A DNA stretch of 64,000 nt from contig CM055069.1 of NCBI GenBank assembly GCA_029204045.2, positions 25,214,825 through 25,278,824 of the forward strand. Direction: 5' to 3'. Of the stretch, positions 22,733-33,348 are shown piece after piece. Both the position numbers and the translations under genes were made by a program. The notes beneath the pieces are model-generated. The model saw only the letters and a list, made by a program, of their open reading frames with translations, was not told the DNA's origin and ran no database searches. Position 1 is the stretch's first letter, and the number at the start of each line of letters is the position of its first letter. The stretch is from Tillandsia leiboldiana (lineage: Eukaryota > Streptophyta > Magnoliopsida > Poales > Bromeliaceae).

Positions 22733-22906
22733 CATTTCCAGCATTTGTCTGAGTTGTATTAGTTTTAGTTTAGCTCTGTTTTATGCTCCTTTATTACTTG
22801 TTTTACATCTGAGCAGGTTATCAGCGCTTCGTGTACACGGAAAATTTCGTGTGCACGGCGGATCTGTGGACGGGCCCGGGTTCTGGTTTACACCCGGGGC
22901 GTGACA
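22733..22906 (+). repeat. Remnant of the E3 5' LTR
   Basis: Corresponds to 30993-31166 of the 3' LTR. Ends CACCCGGGGCGTGACA, with U5 hairpin arms CCCGGGT / ACCCGGG just before the end. Confidence 0.92.
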
Positions 22907-22914
22907 GATTAAGT

Positions 22915-22926
22915 TGGTATCAGAGC
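22915..22926 (+). other. Primer-binding site of E3
   Basis: TGGTATCAGAGC, perfect for initiator Met tRNA, eight bases after the LTR end. Confidence 0.92.
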
Positions 22927-23085
22927 TTAGGGATAGGTCAGTTGGGACTTAGGAAACCCTAGGCTTGTGGCAGACCCTAGGAAGGCAGAGCGTGAGTGAC
23001 GTGATATTGTGCGAAAGTCGGTAATTGGTTGTTAACTCTTCCTGTGAGTGGAGAGGGATTGGCATAGCCTATTTCTGGGGGACTA

Positions 23086-23109
23086 TTATGTTGGCTGCAG
23101 ACAACATAA
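23086..23109 (+). other. Leader hairpin with self-complementary loop (E3)
   Basis: Stem TTATGTTG / CAACATAA (8 bp) around the loop GCTGCAGA, whose CTGCAG can pair with itself. It lies 160 bp after the primer site and 90 bp before gag. The same hairpin, with a 9-bp stem, is in the L2 leader (40895-40920 and 53582-53607). Layout and place resemble retroviral dimerisation-initiation loops; the function is inferred. Confidence 0.55.
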
Positions 23110-23198
23110 GGTTACAGAAATAGGGGAATGCCCATGACTTTCGCGTGATTGGGTCGAGAGTGGTTTGGTTTTCTGACCCGTGGATTTTGTGTGACAGG

Positions 23199-26100
23199 AT
23201 GCCTCCTAGGCGGCAGATTCCTACTCGGGGTACTCCTACACCCCCGGAGGAGCCGGAGCAGTCCGGGCCTTCCGAGATCAGTGAGCTGAGGGCCATGGTG
23301 GCCTAGTTGGCGGAGAGCCACCGCCGACAGGAGCAGAGGTTCGAGCAGTTGCTTACGCAGGTTGGGGCCCCTCCCCCTACTACTGTAGAGGCCCCTGTAC
23401 CACCAGTTGTACCGCCGGCTATTCCATTAGTCCCTACGGCACCGTCGTCGAGCAGTGGGGCTCAGGGAGAGTTCAGGCCGTTGACCCCAGCGGAGGAGGA
23501 GGAGTTTGCTGACAAACTCGCCAAGTTCTGTAAGCGAGGACCACCTAGGTTCTCAGGGAGGAGCACTCACCCATCGGAGATAGGATCATGGCTGGCAGCA
23601 ATGGAGAAGTTGTTCAGAGACTTCTTCATTGACCACAGGTTCAGAGTGCATATGGCTGTACATTGCCTAGAGGGGGATGCAGATGCTTGGTGGCGTCGGG
23701 TCGAGCCCTTGGAGTTTCAGATCACCCGACAGCTACCCTGGTCGGAGTTTAGACGGTTGATCCTTGACACTTATTTCTCCACGAGCGTGAAGAAAAAGCT
23801 TGAGGATGATTTGAAGAATCTCCAGCAGGGGGACAGGACGGTATGGGATTATTATCAGGAGTTTACGCAGTTACTCAACTGCGTACCCTATGTTGCCAGG
23901 GATGGGCTGCACCAGGTGGAGCTGTTTGAGACAGGTTTGCGCCCCGAGATCTATACCTTGGTACACGCCCAGAGGCTTCAGACTTTATCAGAGGCAGTGG
24001 ATCATGCACAGTGGGTCGAGAGGGGAGATCACGTCGTCGCTAGACGTGGGGGCTTGGCCGCTCAGAGTTCTGAGAGGAAGCGGCCAATGCCAGACGAGGG
24101 GGGACAGGCCAGTTCATGGAGGCCGCCCCGACCACCACCGCCGCAGTTTACGGGCCGTGGGCGTTCGGAGCGGCGAGGGTCTGGTGGATCCCAGAGACCC
24201 CCACAGCAGCAGCAGCCCCAGCGACAGCAGCAGCACTCGCAGCAGCAGAGGTCGCAGTCGCGACAGCAGGGGTCACAGCGGCAAGGACAGCAGCAGCAGC
24301 AGTCGAGGCAGTCCCAGTCTGCGGTCAGGTGCGTCTTTTGTAGGGGACAGCACGCGGCGGATACTTGTGACCAGAGGTATGGCCGCTGTTATCGGTGTGG
24401 ACAGTCCGGCCATATTCGAGCTACTTGCCCTCTCTCTACACCGCAGGCTCCTTCCTCAGCATCAGCTCCTTCAGTGCCCCAGCAGCGGCCTTATGCTCCA
24501 GCGAGCAGGGCTCCTTCCTCCCACCCTGCAGATTACCGACCACCAGCTCAGAGCGGGCGAGTCTACGCCGCCCAGGTAGGGGACTCCACGGCAGCCGACC
24601 ACGTGGTGGCAGGTATCACTTTACTTCTTGGTACTAGAGCTCGCACTTTATTTGATACCGGTGCATCACATTCTTTTATCAGTAGAGTATTTGCATCATC
24701 TCATGGACTAGTGTTAGGTCGGTTGCCACATGCAGTAGAGGTACAGATTCCTGATCATACATTGCATGTAGAGGAGTGTTGTTGGTCTTGCCCTGTTCAG
24801 ATTGAGTCCTGGATCTTGCCAGCGGACCTTATGGTCCTTAGTGAGCTGCAAGATTACGACATTGTACTGGGGATGGATTGGCTGGCTCGCTATTTCGCGA
24901 CGATTGATTGCGCCGCGAGGACTGTTACCTTTAGCGAGCCAGGCCAGGAGGTGTTCGTTTACAGGGGGTGCCAGAGTGCTTTCTTTGCCTCTGTGGTTTC
25001 GACCTCTCGTGCGAGGCAGATGATGCGCAGTGGATGCGTGGCCTTTTTGGCATCGGTGGTTAAGGAGCCTACGGCGGCACCGGGACTCACGGATATCCCT
25101 ATTGTCCATGAGTACCCGGATGTTTTTCCTCCGGAGCTAGTTCATATGCCGCCGGATAGGGAGGTTGAGTTTTTGATTGACGTAGTTCCAGGAACTGCGC
25201 CAATCTCTAAGGCTCCTTACCGAATGGCACCGGCCGAGCTGCGGGAGTTAAAGGCGCAACTCCAGGATTTAATGGACAAGGGTTTTGTGAGGCCGAGTGT
25301 ATCACCTTGGGGAGCGCCGGTGCTATTTGTGAAGAAGAAGGATGGTTCACTTCGACTGTGTGTAGATTACCGGGAGCTGAATAAAGTGACCATCAAGAAA
25401 AAGTACCCTTTGCCGCGCATTGATGACTTATTCGACCAGCTGCAAGGGTCTTGTGTCTTCTCCAAGATTGATTTACAGTCTGGTTACCACCAATTGAAGG
25501 TGAAGGCCGAGGACATCCCAAAGACGGCATTCAGATCGCGGTACGGGCATTATGAGTTCACCGTCATGCCTTTTGGACTGACAAATGCCCCTGCAGCTTT
25601 TATGGATTTGATGAACAGGATTTTTCGACCATACCTGGATCGGTTCGTCGTTGTTTTTATTGATGACATCCTAGTTTATTCCCGAAGCGATGTGGAGCAC
25701 GAGGAGCATCTGAGGATTGTGCTACAACTTCTGTGAGAGAGAAAGTTGTATGCCAAGCTATCTAAGTGTGATTTCTGGCTTCGGGAGGTTGCCTTTTTGG
25801 GCCACGTGATTTCAGCCGCTGGAGTGGCAGTAGACCCGGCGAAGATCGAGGCAGTCCGGGATTGGCCCCGACCGACGACGGTATCAGAGGTCCGTAGTTT
25901 CATGGGCTTAGCAGGATATTACCGTCGGTTTGTGGAAGGTTTTGCGAAACTTTCCACACCCCTCACTCGTTTGACGCGAAAAGGGATTAAGTTTATTTGG
26001 AGTGAGGACTGCCAGAGGAGCTTTGAGGAATTAAAGATCAGGTTGATGTCGGCTCCTATCCTCTCCCTCCCTGTTATGGGGAAAGGATACGTGATTTATA

Positions 26101-28001
26101 GTGATGCATCGCACAGTGGACTTGGTTGTGTGCTGATGCAGGAGGGTAGGGTAATCGCTTACGCCTCTCGGCAACTGAAGGATTATGAAAAGAATTACCC
26201 TACCCATGATTTGGAGCTAGCTGCAGTGATTTTTGCACTAAAGTTGTGGCGCCACTACCTGTATGGGGAACACTGCGAGATTTACACCGACCACAAGAGC
26301 TTGAAATACCTGTTCACACAGAAGGAGCTCAACTTAAGGCAGCGTAGATGGTTGGAATTGTTGAAAGATTACGATGTAGACATATTATACCACCCTGGCA
26401 AGGCCAACGTGGTTGCTGATGCCCTAAGCAGGAGAGCAGTACAGAGTTTATCTTTGATGATCACCGATCAGGCGCCATTACTTGAGCAGATGAGGCGGTT
26501 AGAGCTCGAGGTTGTGTCCCCTGGGGTCTCTGCTAGACTTATGTCTCTAGTCGTGCAGCCCACTCTGTTGGACAGGATTCGGGAGAGACAGAGTGAGGAC
26601 CCCTACCTGGTGAGGATTCGAGAGCAGATGCAGACTGGTTTGATAGGGGACTTTTCAGTTGATGCTGCGGGAGTACTCCGGTACAGGGACCGAGCGTGCG
26701 TGCCTATGGATGCAGAGATTCGAGAGCAGATCTTGAGGGAGGCCCACTATACACCTTATACCATCCACCCTGGTGGGACTAAGATGTATAGGGATCTGAA
26801 GGCACAGTTTTGGTGGAATGGGATGAAAAGAGACATTGGGAGATTTGTAGCGCACTGTTTAACTTGTCAGCAAGTAAAGGCTGAGCATCGTGTACCTGCT
26901 GGCAAGTTGCAGAGTCTCCCAATCCCTGAATGGAAATGGGAACATGTTACGATGGATTTTGTCACTGGGTTGCCGAGAGCACAAACGGGAGCGGATGCTA
27001 TCTGGGTAGTCGTGGACAGGCTTACCAAATCCGCTCACTTTTTACCGGTTCAGATGACTTGGCCGATGGAGCGACTGGCGCAGGTGTACTTGGCTGAGGT
27101 GGTTAGATTGCACGGGGTACCCGTTTCCATCGTATCAGATAGAGACCCGAGGTTTGTCTCGCATTTCTGGAGGAGTTTACAGACAGCCTTGGGGACGCAG
27201 CTCCGATTTAGTACAGCATTCCACCCACAGACCGATGGACAGTCAGAGCGTACTATTCAGACCCTCGAGGATATGTTGAGAGCATGCATTCTGGACTTTG
27301 GAGGAGGATGGTACCGACACTTGGGATTAGTTGAGTTTGCGTACAACAACAGCTATCAAGCGAGCATTCAGATGGCTCCGTTTGAAGCGTTGTATGGACG
27401 CAAGTGTCGGTCACCCCTTTATTGGAGTGACGTGGGTGAGCAGAAGACTTTGGGTCCTGATCTACTGTTAGAGGCAGAGGAAAAGGTCAGATTGATACGA
27501 CGACACCTAGAGACCGCCCAGAGTCGACAGAGGAGTTATGCTGATACTCGACGGCGAGACTTAGAGTTTCAGGTGGGTGACCATGTTTTTCTGAAAGTCT
27601 CGCCTTCGAAGGGGATTCGGAGATTTGGTATTCGTGGGAAACTGAGCCCTCGTTATATTGGACCTTTTGAGGTGTTGGAGCGCTTAGGGCCAGTTGCCTA
27701 CAGGCTTGCGCTTCCTCCCAGGCTTTCAGGTGTTCACAATGTGTTTCATGTATCGACGCTGAGGAGGTATGTTCATGACCCGTCCCATGTCATCGATTTC
27801 ACCCCATTGGAGGTTGCTGAGGACCTGAGCTATGTTGAGCGGCCGTTGAGGATCTTGGACCGCGAGGTTAGGGAGTTGCGCAGTCGAGCCATCCCTTATG
27901 TGAAGATCCTCTGGAGCAGTCATGACGAGCGCGAGGCTACCTGGGAGTTGGAGTCAGCGATGATGGATGCTCACCCCCACTTGTTTGAGGCTCCTATCTG
28001 A
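23199..28001 (+). pseudogene. E3 gag-pol, one frame with two in-frame stops
   Basis: About 1600 codons from MPPRRQIPTRG to the stop at 28001, interrupted by TAG at 23304 and TGA at 25734 but with no frameshift. Domains: gag (about 127-255); a Q-rich linker coded by CAG runs (333-374); zinc region with CYRCGQSGHIRATC (near 400); protease LFDTGASHSFIS (about 484); reverse transcriptase with FIDDILVYS (about 818); RNase H (YSDASHSGLGCVLMQ, about 967); H2C2 finger (HPGGTKMYRD ... CLTCQQVKAEH); integrase core with MDFVTGLPR, SDRDPRF and GQSERTIQ; and a chromodomain ending TWELESAMMDAHPHLF. Both stops fit C-to-T decay: CAG to TAG and CGA to TGA (the E2 codon there is Arg in LREQ). Gag translation could restart after the first stop, but RT would still be separated from RNase H. 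Confidence 0.92.
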
Positions 28002-28039
28002 GGTATGACTTTTGTTTCGAGGACGAAACTTTTTCTTGT

Positions 28040-28048
28040 AGGGGAGGA
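28040..28048 (+). other. Polypurine tract of E3
   Basis: AGGGGAGGA directly before the LTR start TGTAGTGTACTGG. Confidence 0.8.
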
Positions 28049-28357
28049 TGTAGTGTACTGGTTTTTCCCTTGCGACTTTCCGATGAATCCACTGTGTAGA
28101 ACACCTAGTGTTGGTGTGTCTGGCCCATGGTGCATCGAAGGGGTGCCACAGATGGACCTCGTGAGACTTTGATAGCGGAATTGGCCTTCGGCTGTAATTG
28201 CCGAATTTTAGAAAAGGTTTTGGGCCAATCTGAGGTTAGATTTGGATTCAGCGCGGAAAAACGCTTGAAAACGGCTATTTGCTTGTTGAATTTGGAGTCC
28301 GGATGACCAAATGCGGGCTTTCGGAAGATTTGGGGGATTTTCGGTGCACGGGGGTGA

Positions 28358-28721
28358 CACGTGGACCGGCCAGCGCCACGTGGCGCCCTTTTATTGGCCG
28401 GCTCACGCGGCTGGGTCCACGCAGTGGCGCGGCGGTGCATGGACCGCGGCGGGTGGACGCGTGGCGTGCCCTGGTAGGCGGGCGCACGCGGCACGGCTCA
28501 CTGGAATTGCGGGTTTGCGGTGGACCGGGCGCATGACACGTGGCGGCTTCGAATTCGTCGGTCCACGTGGGCGCGGTCCACGGGTGCGCGGGGGAGGGCG
28601 CCTCGGTACTGTGCGCGCACAGTGGCGCCAGGCGGGGCGGTCGGCCGCACTCGAGTGCGACACGTGTCGCCTCGAGATTGGCCGGCCGTACCTACCCCCG
28701 CTGACTGCGGGGGGCCACGTG
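28358..28721. promoter_or_regulatory. G-box (CACGTG) array in the E3 U3
   Basis: CACGTG at 28358, 28377, 28537, 28564, 28661 and 28716, several in the extended form CCACGTGGCG or GACACGTG, with ATTGGCCGG (CCAAT reversed) nearby. These are core sites of plant bZIP and bHLH factors. The TATA-like box is 163 bp downstream of the last. Confidence 0.7.
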
Positions 28722-28883
28722 GCGTGTGCGGGCCGCGGGGATCCGCTGTCCCCTGTTGTGGGGCGACGTGGCAGCACCTGGGGATTTCGGGCGCGTCGGA
28801 CGGAACGCATGCAACCGGTTTCCGGGCGCAGTGCGCCCGAAACTTGCGCCCGGAAATCCGGAATTTGTGTGTTGGGCTGGGCC

Positions 28884-28892
28884 TTTAAATAG
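28884..28892 (+). promoter_or_regulatory. TATA-like box of the E3 LTR
   Basis: TTTAAATAG followed by CTCCCCC. It aligns with TATAAATAGCCCCC at 36658 and TATAAATAGCATCCCCC at 63032 in related LTRs. Confidence 0.7.
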
Positions 28893-30289
28893 CTCCCCCA
28901 TTCGCCCCTTTAGCTTTTTTTGGGCTTCTTTTCACTGGGCTTCCTTCAGGGCGATTCCTCCTCTCTCAGAGCTCAACCCTTTGGAGAAGTTTGAAGATTT
29001 TTGGAGGCACGCATCCCGAGGTTCACCATTTTACGGCGCGGCGCGACGCTTGTTCTCCGGCGATCCTCTTCGCCCCTTCTCAGTGTTTGGACTCCTCCGA
29101 CCCACCCCGACCTCGGAATTCGCCGATTCTTGCGCCGTTGGACTCACGACAGGTAGGGCTTCAACTCCTGTGTTTTATGGTTCCTCGATTTCCGTGCTGA
29201 TCTTGGAGTTTTCTTCGCACCCATTTGACCCTTTTTCTTCGCGGACTTTTGGGACAGCACCGCAGTGTTCTTGCCATATCTTTTCGCTCAGGCGTCGGAA
29301 CGAGGCGATTCAAAAGGCAATTTTCATCTACGCTTCGCAAGGAGTCTCCTGGATTTTTCTCAGAATTTTCTGAATTTTACTCGAGGGTGAGAATCTCCTT
29401 TCTCTGTGGTTCCTTGTTACAGGAATTTAGTGCAGTTTGGATTTGGGGTGTACCCCTTGTCGGATTTTTATCTCAGCGTAGGAAACTCCAAATTGGGCGT
29501 GCAGGTACTCGTTTCGACGGGCTCGTCGCAAGGATCGCGATAGTATTTTTCTTGGATTTTTCTGGGCATTATTCGCAGGTAAAAATTAGTGAACTGTGGA
29601 CTGCTGGTTTGGGGGACAGATTCTGGAATTGTGGATGTTAAGCTTATGTATTTTTCCTTTGGGGTATTTTGTACAGATTGGTGGTGTGTTGGACTGATCT
29701 TGGACTTCGCCTTTGGGAATTTTGGAATAGCGCTCGAGGTGGGTGATGTTGTAAACCTCTTAATTGGGATTTATCACTAGGCCTATTAGAATGCTCTGGT
29801 TTATGCTGTTAGTAAATTTGTGAGATGGACCTAGCATGCTTGTATGAAATCCTGCGTTCTTCGTTGATAATCGCATTGTTAGAAAACTACAAGTTATTTA
29901 ATGGTGAGTCCATGCTTTAAACATATAGTAGAATTACTTGGAATTTATGCTAAATCCCTATCTTGTTGATTTATTAAATGAAAGGCTGAGGTGTGTGGTT
30001 AGGGGACTTAAAATGGTTCAATAAGTTAATGACTTTTGCATGCTTGAATGGTCACCTAGATAGGCCACGTTTTTCTGCTACACTATCATGCTGGAATTGA
30101 CTTAGGAGAAACCATGTTGCATTCTTTCTTCAGTCACTTAGACATAGGGGATATTATGCTCGGGTTAGAGCAGGGGCTGGGTTAGTGTAGTCAGATACTT
30201 GGGTTTCGGGGAGAGGGTTTTGGGCTTCCTTTGGGAGACGGTACTTTTCCTTATAGAGCGGAGTGCGCGATTTGCAGACTTGAGACCCT

Positions 30290-30530
30290 GGGACTCCTGT
30301 CCCATATCGGTGTTATGCGTAGGCTGGCATACCCGATTTGGCAGACATTGAGAACCCTACCCCTTATCGGTGCTATGCGTAGGCTGGCATACCCGATTTA
30401 GCAGACCTTGAGACTCCTGTCCCATACCGGTGTTATGCGTAGGCTGGCATACCCGATTTGGCAGACATCGAGACTCCTATTCCACACCGGTGTTATGCGT
30501 AGGCTGGCATACCCGATGTGGCAGGCTTCG
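30290..30530. repeat. 60-bp tandem repeat in the E3 LTR
   Basis: Four units with exact 60-bp spacing (TGTTATGCGT or TGCTATGCGT at 30311, 30371, 30431 and 30491), each with GGCTGGCATACCCGAT. The core is shared with the 79-bp repeat of L1 (38523-38838). Confidence 0.92.
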
Positions 30531-31166
30531 ATTCTCTGATTCATACATTTAGCTATCTTTAGTTGGGCAGGTAGAGGCATATTAGTGGCAGTTTTTATCA
30601 GGAGTCATACTCTTAGTTACCGCATTTATTCCTTTAGCCTCTGGTAGACCTAGTGGGCAGGTAGGAGTTCGTGTTGAGGTTTACCCACTAGGGGAGGCTA
30701 CTGTCTTTATAGTAGTACTGACCCCCACTGTTTTTCCCTTTTCTTGTCCCCTTTGTTTTGCAGAGTCATCTGCCGGCGTTGCGGGGCCTTCCTACCAGGA
30801 TCGAGGTAAGAGGATCGCCGACTAGATAGCTGCTACCCCGAGCTCGAGTTTTTGGTAGTTTTGTTGTATCCCCAGTACACTCAGACGGTTGTATTTTCCT
30901 TTTATTTTGGGTCTGGCTGCGGCCAGTTGATTGTATCTATTTCGTGAGCTGGGAGAGACACTTGTATTTTTTTTGAGAGCTTACTGTACTTTCATTTCCA
31001 GCATTTGTCTGAGTTGTATTAGTTTTAGTTTAGCTCTGTTTTATGCTCCTTTATTACTTGTTTTACATCTGAGCAGGTTATCAGCGCTTCGTGTACACGG
31101 AAAATTTCGTGTGCACGGCGGATCTGTGGACGGGCCCGGGTTCTGGTTTACACCCGGGGCGTGACA

Positions 31167-31881
31167 GTAGCCTTGAGCAACTAAACGTGCTTTGTTCCTG
31201 ATGATGGTACCATCCTCATTTTTCTCATTCTTGAAAATCCATTTAGTACCGATCACATTGTGTTGCTTCGGAGGCGTCGTTAATTCCCAGACTTTGTTGC
31301 GTTCAAACTGATGGAGCTCTTCCTGCATTGCTTCAATCCAGTAGTCATCCTGAAGAGCTTCATCGACATTCTTTGGTTCGATCATGGAAGCGTAACAGGC
31401 GAATCCACAAACCAACTGTCTCCGAGTTTTGACTCCTTCTTGTGGGTCTCCAATGATGTTTGATTCAGGATGATCCTTGGAGATGCGTAACGTTTGTTGT
31501 AATGGAGTACTCGGAGCTACATGAGATGATTCCTGCACATCAGATAAACTTGAAGAACCATTAGATGCATCATTAATATTGGAAGTATTATCATGAGAAG
31601 ATGCACTTACAGGAATATCATCATCAAGATAGATATCAGGGGTAGATTTATCAGATGCAAAGTGGAAAGCTTCATCTACTTTAACATTTATAGATTCTAC
31701 GATCGTCTTAGATTCCAAGTTAAATACCCGATATGCTCTACTATTCGTAGAATACCCCAAGAAAATCCCTTCGTCACTTCGAGAGTCAAACTTTCCAAGA
31801 TTTTCGCGGTCACGTAAATTATAACATCGACTCCCGAAGATACGAAAATATTTGATGTTGGGTTTTCTACAACACCATAGT
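31167..31881 (-). pseudogene. Copia-B integrase tail and start of reverse transcriptase
   Basis: Holds the region with GFSWGI and YSTNSRAYRVFN, a Ser/Asp-rich linker and the RVT_2-type start (WIEAMQEELHQFERNKVWEL, then TKWIFKNEKNEDG and NKARLVAQGY). E3's LTR cuts it directly after AQGY, so no catalytic YVDD is present. Confidence 0.87.
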
Positions 31882-33348
31882 TCATATGGTGTATTTATAT
31901 GGTGTATTTAACGTTCCCGGGCGCAAATAAACTCGATTAATAACATAGATTGCAGTGTTCACAGCTTCAGCCCAAAAATGTGGCGGTAAATTCCGGCTAT
32001 GAAGCATAACACGTGCCATCTCTTGAACAACCCTATTTTTGTGCTTGACAACACCATTCTGTTGAGGTGTATAGGGTGCTGAGAATTCATGCTTAATGCC
32101 GTTGGAAGTGCAAAAATTAATGAATTTAGAATTTATGAATTCTCCACCTCTATCACTTCTAACACGAATGATCTTTTCATTCTTTTCAATCATAATACGA
32201 AGGCAAATCTCGTGAAAAGAATCAAAAGTATCAGCTTTCTCTTTTTAAAAAATGCTACCCAAGAATACCGAGAGAAATCATCAACCAATAAGAAAATATA
32301 CCATTTACCTCCCAAGGATGGTTGACGTGTTGGCCCCATAAGATCCATATGCAATAATTCCAAGGGCCGTTTGGTACCGACGTGGTTCCGGTTTTTGTGT
32401 GCAGCCCTTGATTGTTTTCCCTTAAGACAACCACCACACACAATATTTTGTTCAAGTGAAAGTTTAGGAACCCCCTTGACCACGTCTTTGTTCGAAATTC
32501 TAGCAAGTTCCTTAAAATTTATGTGTCCTAGCCTTTCATGCCAAAGTGTTTTATTATTCAAAGAGGCTAAGTTACAATTTTCAGAAATTTTATTGGGAAC
32601 AACATAACAATTGTTTTCAGATCTAACCCCTTTTAAAAAGAAAACATGATCCTTATCAGCTACAATGCATTCAACAGATGAAAAATTAACAGAAAAACCA
32701 TTGTCGCAAAGTTGACTGATACTAATGAGGTTAGTCTTAAGCCCATCAACAAATAATACATTATATAGAATCGGGCCATCTGGAATAGCTACTGTTCCTT
32801 TTCCAACAATTTTGGAAGACTGGCCGTCTCCGAAAACCACAAGTCCTCCGGAGATTTTCTCAAGATTTTGAAAGCAGTTTTTTGTCACCGGTCATGTGAC
32901 GAGAACAACCGCTATCCAGATACCAAGACGAATTATCATATGCATGCAAGGAAATATTTGTAACAAGACAAGGGAAAACTTCACCTTTGCGTACCCAAAC
33001 CTTTCGAGTTTTGGTGTACGTCGGAAATGATTGTGAGGTTGATACCTTTGGTGAAAGCGTCTTGTTTGATCCGTCGCTTTTCCTTGACGTCGTCGTCTTG
33101 TTTGATGAACTACCGAGGCTCTTTTCCTTCAAAGAATTTGCATTCGATTTTCGAGGAATCACCCTTTTGGAAGTCGTTGCAAGAAGTGCTTGAGTTGACC
33201 CTTTGGCTCACATCTTGCAATTTCTCCTTATGTGCCCTGCAAAATTACAACGAAAACATACCTTAGTGCTTGACGATCCCGAGGAGGGTGAAGTAGGCTT
33301 GTTGTCGTTGCTTGTCGTGAATTCCGGTGTCGGAGGAGGAGATACCGA
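31882..33348 (-). pseudogene. Copia-B protease and integrase, frameshifted
   Basis: After a second CCHC (CFRCNFAGHIRRNC, near 33230-33275) comes a protease with WYLDSGCSRHMTGD (about 32900). A shifted frame at 32190-32888 carries the gag-pre-integrase zinc finger (LWHERLGHINFKEL ... CGGCLKGKQSRAAH) and the first integrase Asp (LLHMDLMGPTRQP). The next frame (31882-32193) carries the second Asp (RVRSDRGGEF) and PYTPQQNGVVKHKNR, where the third catalytic residue, normally Glu in GVVExKNR, is Lys. The integrase would be dead even without the frameshifts. Confidence 0.87.

Larger units (their letters stand above)
22733..31166 (+). mobile_element. E3: Tekay-type retrotransposon with truncated 5' LTR
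   Basis: Contains only the last 174 bp of its 5' LTR (22733-22906), then primer site, leader, gag-pol (23199-28001), polypurine tract and a full 3' LTR (28049-31166). By eye the 174 bp match the end of the 3' LTR without a difference, so the element is young. The right end lies in the reverse transcriptase of copia-B; the left target flank is lost. E3 belongs to a different Tekay family from E1/E2 and is close to E0 and to the L1-L5 LTRs. Confidence 0.9.
28049..31166 (+). repeat. 3' LTR of E3 (3118 bp)
   Basis: TGTAGTGTACTGG ... CCGGGGCGTGACA. U3 of about 840 bp carries six CACGTG motifs, then a TATA-like TTTAAATAG at 28884-28892. The R-U5 part is long, with a 60-bp tandem repeat near 30290-30530. 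I see no gene; short plus and minus ORFs in U3 have no family resemblance. Confidence 0.92.

Noticed and set aside
28311..28892. 193-codon ORF and others in the E3 U3
   Set aside because: GC-rich promoter sequence read as protein; Arg/Gly-rich, no domain, not kept in L1, L3 or L5.
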